The notes under the pieces: model-generated
What the model was told of the DNA's origin: nothing
Databases searched by the model: none
The model's input: the letters and a program-made list of their open reading frames with translations, nothing else
Shown: piece after piece, positions 12,575 to 20,739 of the stretch
Layout: each line of letters starts with the position of its first letter
How positions within the stretch are numbered: position 1 is the first letter of the stretch
Assembly (NCBI GenBank): GCA_032717465.1
Contig: CM064653.1
Coordinates: 37,852,555-37,916,554, forward strand
Reading direction: 5' to 3'
DNA from: Coenobita brevimanus
Lineage: Eukaryota; Arthropoda; Malacostraca; Decapoda; Coenobitidae
DNA: 64,000 nt
Translations under genes and position numbers: made by a program

Positions 12575-12578
<4 letters not shown>
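12281..12578. mobile_element. M9, 298-bp element with about 60-bp terminal inverted repeats
   Basis: Left end GTACTATCACGATCCAAAGT and right end ACTTTGCATCGTGATAGTAC. The inverted repeat extends about 61 bases with roughly five mismatches, leaving about 175 bp of unique centre. No reading frame. Embedded in (TA)n on both sides. The superfamily is unknown to me. Confidence 0.75.
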
Positions 12579-12664
<86 letters not shown>

Positions 12665-12674
12665 TATATGTATA

Positions 12675-12728
<54 letters not shown>

Positions 12729-12765
12729 TATATGTATAGCATATATATATATATATATATATATA
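12579..12765. repeat. (TA)n array with interspersed TACAGTATATG
   Basis: About 185 bp of TA repeat, with the interruption ACAGTATATGTATAG occurring twice. Confidence 0.9.
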
Positions 12766-12999
12766 AGGTAACTCGCACGGAATACGATCTCACGGAACGC
12801 GCTCGCAATTATACACGGTAAGGGCTGGGATACATATAAGACAACGTAAGATTAAAAAACCATTATGAAAACTACAAGTTAATGCAGGAGAGGCCTTTGA
12901 AAGATCAAATCCTCGAACGTCACCGCAGCGCGCGGTTTGTTTTGATTACGTGACGATCTAGGCGGGAAATTATTCAGTGAGTGAGACATTCCCGAGTAC

Positions 13000-13517
13000 A
13001 GTAGCACAGTATTTGTAAGTTAAATATTTACAGTACTGTACTGTTCTGGTAAGTTTATGTGCAACTTAAAGTACTATTAAATAACGTTAAAGCAAGAAAT
13101 AAAGTCTTATAACCAGTTTACCTGATAGGCGTCAGAATATTGCCTTTTTTATTTGTTCGTTTTTTCCACAATACTGTACAGTATTTGTAAGTTAAATATT
13201 TACTGTTCTCGTATGTACTGTACTTGTAAGCACTTAAATAAAGTTAAATCATTAAATAAAGCCTTGTAACCAGTTAACCCGAATTATATGATTACCCATG
13301 ATCGGCGTCGGAATATTGCCTTTTTTGTTTGTTCGTTAAACTCTTACTGTACGGCTTTTCTACAGTACTGTATTTGTAAGTTAAATATTTACTGTTCTGG
13401 TATGTACTTGTAAGCAATTAAAGCATTAAATAAAGCCTTGTAACCAGTTAACCTGATTTATATGATTACCCATGATCGGCATCGGAATATTGCCTTTTTT
13501 GTTTGTTCGTTAAAGAC
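13000..13517. repeat. Tandem repeat inside M3, about 170-bp unit, three copies
   Basis: Units begin near 13005, 13175 and 13360, each containing GTAAGTTAAATATTTAC, TTAAATAAAG and ending AATATTGCCTTTTTT-GTTCGTT. A diverged partial copy is at about 14480-14620. It is spread over M3 only. Confidence 0.75.
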
Positions 13518-13521
13518 TTAT

Positions 13522-13649
13522 CTATCTATCTATCTATCTACTGCCAGACGCCATAATCCCGTAAGGGGTGGCCATTTGACTTTGAGTTATTTGTTTTACA
13601 GGGAGGGACACTAACCCTCCACCAACCTACTTGTTGACACGTAGGGAAA
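13522..13649 (-). mobile_element. 128-bp SINE candidate with a LINE-B 3' tail and 11-bp target duplication
   Basis: Flanked by exact direct repeats TAAAGACTTAT (13511-13521 and 13650-13660). On the minus strand the last part (GGCCACCCC...GGATT...GCGTCTGGCA then (GATA)n) matches the LINE-B 3' end. The first 70 bases do not match LINE-B; they contain a tRNA-like T-arm (GAGGG-TTAGTGT-CCCTC, resembling a B box) and a CCTAC/GTAGG stem. Most likely a 5'-truncated tRNA-derived SINE moved by LINE-B. Confidence 0.6.
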
Positions 13650-14851
13650 TAAAGACTTATAATAAAAGAAAAATACATTTTTGTCTTGGTATCTTTACCT
13701 ATTTGCTCAGGTTTGCTGTAATGGTTTGGATCATTTGATGCAATGCAACTTGTAGAAAACTGTGAATAAACTTTCGGGAAGTGAACGAAAATCTGGGACA
13801 TGAGACTGACCTTGACTTCACCCTCTCATGTATCATCTGTCAGTTCACCACCTGCTATCGTGATGAGTGGGTGTACGATTTTTTCGCTCGTGGCCATGCC
13901 TAACTATGCATAGGTACACCCATTATCTCGACCCAGACAGAAAATACAACCTTTTTCCTCCCTTGCAAAACACAAACAACCACCCTGTTTACGAGACAGC
14001 AATATATATTGCGAAAATAACAAGGTAAAATGATAAAGATGAACGTAAAATGATAGAGAAAGATGAACATGTTATGACGGAAGAAGTACATTTTCCCCGT
14101 CTGTAAACTTATTTATTTCTGCTTTGTATCTGTATTCGTAATAATTAGACTTATTGTTAGTTCTGAAACTGCATTACGATTCTATTTTTAGCCATTCTCG
14201 TGGTGTGGGAGCTGGAAGTTGTGACACAACTTCCTTATTGCTAATCGGACTGACCCTCCACTTTATTCTCCCGTGGCAGAGTCTAGCCTTGGAGGACGTG
14301 CAGTTTTCTCATTTAGGACTGAAAATTCAACTCTTTCGCTCCCTTTTCCAAGCATGGGCACAACGATAACGTAAAAAATAACTCAAAACTACCATAAATA
14401 TATATCAAAAAGGTGAAAATGTATTCATAACTTTTTTTTTTTTTTTTCAGCCATTCTTAACAGATTATGTACTGACATCATTCGATATCACAGTACTGCA
14501 CTTCTAAGTTAAATATGTACTGTTCTGGTACGTACTTGTAAGTTAAAGCAATGGTACCAGTTAACCTGATTTATATGATTACCTATGATCGGCATCGGAA
14601 TGTTTCCTTGTGTTTACGTACAGTATTTGTGTGTTGAAGTTTTGCTCTGGAGTACTGTATTTGTGAGTTATAACATTAAATAAACATTCTAACCACTTAA
14701 AGTGCTTTCTAGTGATTACCAGTGACAGATAACAGCAAAACAACACATCTGGGGGGTCTAGGGAGCAAAATACGGAGTAGTTTAAATATACGCGATTTCG
14801 CACCTAACACGGCACGGTAGGAACGAAACCCACGTGTTCCGTGCGAGTTAC

Positions 14852-14854
<3 letters not shown>

Positions 14855-14901
<47 letters not shown>

Positions 14902-14917
14902 TGTATATATATATATA
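14855..14917. repeat. (TA)n array between M3 and T3
   Basis: TA array joining the right end of M3 to the left end of T3. Confidence 0.9.
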
Positions 14918-17900
14918 CAGTAATCACTCTAATATCCGGACGCCCAATAACCGAACATCCCCACTAACCGAACCTTATCGTCCTGGGATCAAACATTCCC
15001 AAAATGGTCCGAAAATCCAAAAAAATTGGAAAAAAAAAATCGATTTTTTGCCGTCCGTAATTTGAACTTGCCGCGCGCGCCGCGTGAGTGCATTGTTTTG
15101 GTTCGTCATTCCTCCGACATCCGATAGAGCGCCGCTGCATCCTCCCCACTTCCCGCCTGTCTCTCACCGCGACTGGACCTACGCTCTTCGCCATGGCTGC
15201 CCACGTGCTCGCTTTTGTGGTGGTGCCGTACTTGCTGCAAGGCCTCCTGCTGCTCTCTGCCTTACTCTTAGTGTGTGTGATGATGGCCCCGCCTCCTGAA
15301 AAAAGGAAGAGAGTGGTGTTGACTCTGGAGAAGAAACGGGAGATATTGGAAAAGGTTGATGCGGGTTGGTCTTCCTCTCGCATTCTCCGCGAGTTCAACC
15401 TGGCCCAGTCGACTTTGTTCGATATCAAGCGTTCCCGAGACAAGCTCATGCAGTACACGGCTGACTTCTCGTCGAGAAGCAAACGCAACGTGGAGAGGAA
15501 GGTTATGTTTACCCCCAAGTATGCAGAGATCGACCGCTCCACGTTGATTTGGTATCGACAGCAACGTGCAGCTAGTGTGATGGTACGTGGAACGGAGCTG
15601 AAGGCTGCTGCTGAGAAGTTTGCAAGGCTTCACGACGCCCTAGACTTCAAGGCATCCGAGGGTTGGCTCTTCGCGTTCAAGTTGCGACATGGCCTTACTA
15701 ACCGTAAAGCACATGGCGAAGCATTGGACGCTAACGAGGATGGAGTGGACGAGTTTCGGCACAAGGTGAGAGGCTTGATCGACAGGGAGGGCCTCACTCT
15801 CGGTCAAGTCTATAACGCTGACGAAACTGGCCTATTCTATCGCTCGGTGCCAACGAACACTCTCGCCGATGAGACGGAGAAGCGTGTACCTGGCCGCAAG
15901 CTTTCTAAGGAACGGATATCTGCTTTGTGTTGTGCCAATGCTAACGGCATGCACCGGCTTAAGCCCGTTATTGTTGGCCGTGCAAAGCAGCCTCGGTGCC
16001 TTCGTGGGGTGATGGATGTCCTTCCTGTCGTATGGTACCATTCTTTGAAAGCATGGTTCACAGCTGTGATTTTCAAAGACTGGTTTCACCATCACTTCGT
16101 CAAGGAGGTCATACATTACCAGACGAAGACACTGGGAATTCCTCGCGACCAGGTAAAGGCTCTCCTTCTCCTCGACAATGCACCTGCCCACCCGTGCGAC
16201 AAGGACTTGGTTGCTGAGAATGGCCGTATTAGGTGCATGTTTCTGCCACCTAATACGACTGCTCTCATTCAACCAATGGACCAAGGAGTGATCGTGGCAA
16301 CAAAGCGCCTGTACCGTCGGAAGTTCCTGGACGAGGTGATGGTGGTTCTCGAGGACGAGGACGAGAGCAGGGAAGGACGTGACACTCGAGGCAAGCGGAC
16401 TTTGGAAAACCTTCGCCGCTACAACATCAAGTCTGCGCTGTACAACTGGGCTAGCGCATGGAAGGAAGTCCCTGTGAAAACTCTTGAAAATGGTTGGTCT
16501 CGTCTGCTTCTCGGAACAGATGTGGAGTACGATTTCCTAGGGTTTGACGTGGATGACTTCCATGCACGGCTACGTACGCACGGCGACGATGTTGATGTGG
16601 ACGATGTTCGTGAGTGGTTGGACGACGACGAGGGCGATCCTGGGTATCAGACGTTGTCTGATATCGAGATCGCGTCTTCGGTTGCTGGTGTCAGTCCCGA
16701 ACTTGAAGATTCCGACGACGAAGGCGATGATGATGCAGACTCCGCCCAGCAGGACACTACTCCAGCCATCCCCAAGCTGAGCGCACTCCGGGAACATCTA
16801 GAGTTCGTCCTAGATTACCTGGAACACCCGGACTGCGACAGGGAGATGGGGCCCTTGGGACTCGTGGAGGAAGTGCGTGCTTTCCGGCAGCGCATCATCA
16901 ATCGCCAGAATCGTCGGTCCTTGCGTCAGTCAACGATTGACAGTTTTTTCAGGCCCGTGACCCCCGCTGTGCCAAGCCCTGGTTCCACTCCGTTGCCTCC
17001 CCAAGACAGGCCCTCATGCTCCGAGCCACAGCCCAGCACATCAGCTACAGTGGAGTCACCGCTCGACGTGAGTTTGCGGCTGTCTTCAGAGTCTTCTGTA
17101 GTCGGTACGCCATCACCACTACCCACCGATGCACCCCTTGGACGCCTGCCAGTGATACTCTCGGGCTCTGACAGTGAATAAACAGCAAGAACTTCTCCAC
17201 TAGACCACACGGGAATTTTGAGTGTTGTGCAGTGAAAATAACGATGTGTTGTGTTAAGGTTTTCAAGTTGGGAGAAAAGACTAAGTAGAAAAGAAATTTA
17301 ACGTAACTAACCTTCTTTGTTTTGGCTTTGGAAACTTAAAAAAACTTGGGAAAAGTTAATGTGCAACACTTAAATTTAATGGAACATTATTTGGACTAAA
17401 GTGAACACTGCGAAAAGAACGGACTTCTGTGTGTTATTGACTAAGTTCAGTGCAAGACTTCAGGAAGAGTGTAGTGCAAGTGCTTCAGGAAATCGTTCTT
17501 ACTGTCAGAGTCTGAGAGGAGGCGGTTATTCATCGAGGTGGCCAGGGACTTGCTGTAAGTAGCCAAAATGTTTCATGTTGTACTATTTCCCATACTATAT
17601 TTACCAGAATGTTTCATATTGTATTTTTTCCCATACTATACTTACCAGAAAGTGTCCTACTGTACTTCTTTCCATATTAAACTTACCTCATGCATGTGCA
17701 GTAGGAATGTGTTTTTCAGAGTTCGGTTAGGTTCGGTTAGGTTAGGTTCGGTTAGAGTCCATAAGTACCAGAATGTTTATTAATGTATGAACATACTTCT
17801 AAACCCACATTTTATGTTTCTATTGCATTTATTTCAGTCATTTATGTGCCTTATTGGTGTGATTTGGGTGTTAAATAGGTGCTATGCATGTCCGGAGGGA

Positions 17901-18029
17901 GTTGTATAGGTGTTTCTCTGTGTTAGGGTCCGTAAGTACAAGTCCATAAGCTGGGGCCCAATATCCGGACAAAACCAATATCCGAACCTACCGATGGCTC
18001 TATTGATCCGGATATTGGAGGGGTTACTG
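14918..18029 (+). mobile_element. Tigger/pogo-type DNA transposon T3, structurally complete
   Basis: 3,112 bp with left terminus CAGTAATCACTCTAATATCC and right terminus GATATTGGAGGGGTTACTG, forming inverted repeats of about 24 bases. Flanked by TA on both sides (14916-14917, 18030-18031). Contains one intact transposase. The 3' UTR has a GGTTA/GGTTC pentamer run at about 17722-17756. Nearly identical along its length to T4. Confidence 0.92.
15193..17181 (+). CDS. Tigger/pogo-type transposase, intact (T3)
   Basis: 662 residues. The ATG at 15193 has a strong Kozak context (GCCATGG). Residues 4-29 form a hydrophobic leader, then a basic patch (KRKR, 37-40), a CENP-B N-terminal HTH (about 44-85), a second Tc5-type HTH (about 115-170), and a DDE_1 domain with catalytic D210 (NADETG), D328 (LLDNAPAH) and D363 (QPMDQG), i.e. 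DD34D. An acidic region (about 500-545) and a PCNA-interaction-type motif QSTIDSFF (579-586) follow. It would cut and paste the element at TA sites in the nucleus. The initiator could instead be Met30/31, which would drop the leader. It differs from T4 at about eight residues; Q72, S128 and the Ser of DESREG are private to this copy. Confidence 0.93.
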   Translation: MAAHVLAFVVVPYLLQGLLLLSALLLVCVMMAPPPEKRKRVVLTLEKKREILEKVDAGWSSSRILREFNLAQSTLFDIKRSRDKLMQYTADFSSRSKRNVERKVMFTPKYAEIDRSTLIWYRQQRAASVMVRGTELKAAAEKFARLHDALDFKASEGWLFAFKLRHGLTNRKAHGEALDANEDGVDEFRHKVRGLIDREGLTLGQVYNADETGLFYRSVPTNTLADETEKRVPGRKLSKERISALCCANANGMHRLKPVIVGRAKQPRCLRGVMDVLPVVWYHSLKAWFTAVIFKDWFHHHFVKEVIHYQTKTLGIPRDQVKALLLLDNAPAHPCDKDLVAENGRIRCMFLPPNTTALIQPMDQGVIVATKRLYRRKFLDEVMVVLEDEDESREGRDTRGKRTLENLRRYNIKSALYNWASAWKEVPVKTLENGWSRLLLGTDVEYDFLGFDVDDFHARLRTHGDDVDVDDVREWLDDDEGDPGYQTLSDIEIASSVAGVSPELEDSDDEGDDDADSAQQDTTPAIPKLSALREHLEFVLDYLEHPDCDREMGPLGLVEEVRAFRQRIINRQNRRSLRQSTIDSFFRPVTPAVPSPGSTPLPPQDRPSCSEPQPSTSATVESPLDVSLRLSSESSVVGTPSPLPTDAPLGRLPVILSGSDSE

Positions 18030-18055
18030 TATATATATATATATATATATACATA
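18030..18055. repeat. (TA)n array between T3 and Tc1-1
   Basis: Short TA array; both neighbouring elements use TA as target. Confidence 0.9.
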
Positions 18056-19433
18056 CAGATCTCGTCAGATGTATCGAGTGCCCTGCGTCCCTCCTACGAA
18101 ACAAACCTTTCAACATTGAAAAAACATATAAATAATGCATTTTATTTACCTTTAGTGCTTCGTAGGGTATCCTTTACGCTTCTTCACGAACCTGAGACGT
18201 CTTGGAAGTGAAAGGGTGAGGTTCCTGAGGTGCTGGTGGGGTATTTTGTCCCAGGAGTCACGAATGGCGGCTTCCAGCTTAGGCAGAGAGCTCACGTCCT
18301 TCCCTTGGAGATTCTACTTTACGAGGTACCAAAGGTTTTCAATCAGGTTGAGGTCTGGGGTATTTCCTGGCCAGTCTTTCATGAATGATACCTCGCAGTC
18401 ACGAAGCCAATTGGTGACCAATTTGGCCTCATGAGCAGGTGCACCGTCCTGCTGAAACACTCGCGCAACTGTTTGCTCGAATGACTCAGGTAAATGATCA
18501 CACAGAAGCTCCAGATAAACATCCTGATTCACTCTGCAGTTCTTGGGAAACACAACAAGCTTCCCCAAACCCTTACCAGAAAAACAACTCCATACTATGA
18601 GTGAATCAGGATGTTTAACTGTGCTTTCAACATACCGTGGGTCAAGTGGGTCACTACCTTTGTGCTGGTACACACGTGCTCCTCTGTTACAGGTTACATT
18701 AAACGTTGCCTCATCAGACCACAACACTGACAACCATTGCTCCTCACCCCAATTAAGATATTTGTTAGCTAAGGCAAGACTAAAGTCGTTGGTTGGTGGA
18801 GAGAAGAGGCTTTCTCACAGGCCTGTGACTTGTGTAACTGAGTTCATGGACCCTTCGAGACACTGTGTGCACAGAAACCTCACCAAATACTTCCGGGTTG
18901 CTCTCCTTTATTTTCCTTGCACTCACACGAGGATTAGACTCCAATGCATGTTTTAAAACATTAACAGACCTCAGGGAAGTTTTCCTAGGCCTACCAGACT
19001 GCGGTTTCTTTGTGGGAACGTCACCACTGTTTTCCACTCGAAAACGCGCACACCACCTACGCACTGTCGATCAAGCCACGCCAACCAGTTCACTAATTTC
19101 CTTCGTTTGGTGGCCTGCCTCCTTTAGAGCAATGATCTGGGATATGATTTCACTTGATAGTTCATAGGTAGGAGCCATAACAAAGTGGCGAAAGCCAAAA
19201 CACTGCGGGACACTCGGTAAAAAATGGTGCAGCGGAGTTCCTCTCTCTCAGGCAGCCCTTAGGCAACTGAGGTGGGAGCCAACCAGCGCGTAGGAAGGCC
19301 TCAGGGTACCGTGACATCATGCTAGCGCCGCAAACTTGTGGCTCAATTTTTACTACCAAAAACGGGTGATTCTTTTTTGGCCATAAGTATTGCGCGCCCG
19401 GCCATAGGCGCTCAATACTTCTGACGAGCACTG
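18056..19433 (-). mobile_element. Tc1-like transposon Tc1-1
   Basis: 1,378 bp with inverted termini: left CAGATCTCGTCAGATGTATC, right ATACTTCTGACGAGCACTG, flanked by TA (18054-18055, 19434-19435). The transposase lies on the minus strand. Same family as 43023-44404. Confidence 0.88.
18152..19178 (-). pseudogene. Tc1-like transposase pseudogene
   Basis: Minus-strand frame from ATG 19178 to stop at 18152. The N-terminal paired-like HTH reads SSEIISQIIALKEAGHQTKE, then a stop codon (TGA, near 19070) interrupts ISELVGVA-STVRRW. The second half keeps the catalytic block: a WSDEAT-type first Asp, QDGAPAH and PDLNLIENLW, with 35 residues between the second Asp and the Glu. Another frame jump occurs around 18740-18780. 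Inactive. Confidence 0.85.
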
Positions 19434-19505
19434 TATATATATAATACTTAAAACAGACTGGTGATAAAATCTGAAGAGACATGTAGCATTTCATCTAGAA
19501 CAGGT

Positions 19506-19972
19506 ATTTGAGATTCATTCATTCATTCATCATCTAATCCTATGTTGCTCCATGTGTAGAATAGGAGCCCAGGGCTAGGCAAGTTGGTACTGACAATAAA
19601 GAAGAGAGTGACCAACCTCATTCATGCCTGAGTGGCATTACTTGAGCAATAAAACCCCCAAACAACCCTTGGGCATAAACCTACAAGGCTCAATCCGATT
19701 GGAGTGCCTTAATTACCCACTAAACCACCAGGCTCCATAATTTGGTTATATGGTTCCCACTCAACAGAGTAAATGGCTTCCTGTTGTACAGGAAACCATT
19801 TAGCTTGTTACTCAGTGCACAGTCACTTGTATACAAAACGGAGAGGAAAGAATGAAGGAAAAAAAGACAGAAGATGGAAGAAAAGAAGGAAGGAAGAGAG
19901 GAAAGGGAAGTCACCTAGGAGCAGCACTACATTAAGTGAGTGGATGGTGAGTGTCTCCACCTACCACACAGA
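19506..19972 (-). mobile_element. SINE-like family S, nearly complete copy (S2)
   Basis: Minus-strand copy: 5' end near 19972 (TGTGGTAGGTGGAG), central tRNA-promoter-like segment (TGGTTTAGTGGGTAAT as A box, GGTTTAT..CC as B box) and a (GAAT)n tail at 19506-19525. It lies within the oxidase intron, about 35 bp past the donor of the exon at 20008. Confidence 0.72.
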
Positions 19973-20007
19973 AAGCTAACAAAAAAATAACTATATAAAA
20001 CAGATAC

Positions 20008-20234
20008 CTTATTAAACTGCTCAACCTCTGTCTTGCGCTGAGTGTAGGAGGCCTTGTCATCAAGCATTGGAAAGATAACATCCTTCATCACATTGCGAGT
20101 TAGTGGAGCTGAGTGGAGACGTAGTACTCCAGGAGAAGCCAGGTTGGCAATGCGAAGGTCATGTACATCCTTATTCAGGTAGTGGGCAACATGTTCCACT
20201 ATGTTCTCTATCACCGCCAATGCGTCAACATGCC
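20008..20234 (-). CDS. Aldehyde oxidase/xanthine dehydrogenase-family exon (molybdopterin domain, downstream exon)
   Basis: The 227-bp minus-strand exon lies between an acceptor (ttggccag|GGCATG) and a donor (AATAAG|gtatctg). It begins by completing a glycine codon (phase 1), reads HVDALAVIENIVEHVAHYLN and ends KTEVEQFNK in phase 0. This matches the family segment in which 'RAPG/RGFG..' is followed by the helix '..A..IE.I.EHVA', 'D..E(L/V)R..N' and '..R..EV..FN'. No stop or frameshift is present, so the gene looks functional over the visible part. A SINE-like repeat ends only about 35 bp past the donor. The following exon (usual family continuation after FNK) is not found between here and position 1. 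Confidence 0.88.
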
Positions 20235-20240
20235 CTGGCC

Positions 20241-20587
20241 AAGATAATATAATTGTAATTATTGCTGCAGAATTGTTTAACTGTTGAGGAATTACAGTAT
20301 ACTGAACTTCCTAATCAAAACAATATACTGTATCCGTAATTATTGCTGCAGAATTACTGAACAACCATAGACTGGGGGAGGGGGCTGGGGGGCACATGCT
20401 TCCCTTATTTTTTACACACCAATTATTACTTACAACTAAAGGACAATGTCAATCACCAAAATATATGCAATAAATATTATACATGTTACCATAGAATCCT
20501 TTAATGAAAGGAGGGATATTACTGTACTCCTATGCTTAAGTAGAATAAAAGGGCATTTTATTTTAACAGTTTAATCAGAATAAGATA
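20241..20587. other. Intron sequence without recognised features
   Basis: Host intron just upstream of the oxidase exon. Contains one short direct repeat (GTAATTATTGCTGCAGAATT near 20255 and 20336) and a G-rich patch at about 20375-20390; otherwise nothing recognisable. Confidence 0.6.
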
Positions 20588-20735
20588 GGTGTGCTAGGTG
20601 GGGGCGCCCATCATCCGCCCACTTAGTGCAGCGGTACTCTGTTTTTAGGGTAGCTCTATACTAAGTGGCAAGCCAAATGATTTCCTGTAAACCAGGAAAT
20701 CACCGACAATGCTGGGTGGTAACCTCAAACTAACT
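20588..20735 (+). mobile_element. SINE-like family S, 5' fragment (S3)
   Basis: Matches the 5' part of S4 (GGTGG.GGCGC.CATC..CCACT, then GTGGCAAGCCAAATGATTTC and a GGTGGTAACC block) with an internal deletion. It lies directly before LINE-B1. Confidence 0.6.
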
Positions 20736-20739
20736 GACA

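Larger units (their letters stand above)
12766..14854. mobile_element. M3, non-autonomous pogo-type element
   Basis: Termini GGTAACTCGCACGGAATACG and CGTGTTCCGTGCGAGTTACC are inverted repeats; the right end is CCTG followed by TA. About 2.1 kb. The interior carries a three-copy tandem repeat (13000-13517), a distal fourth partial copy (about 14480-14620), a small retroelement (13522-13649) and a T run (14432-14448). I see nothing coding in it. Confidence 0.75.

Noticed and set aside
15088..15192. N-terminal extension of the T3 transposase to 15088
   Set aside because: It starts at GTG, not ATG, and the equivalent part is not open in T4 or T2; the Kozak ATG at 15193 is shared by all copies.
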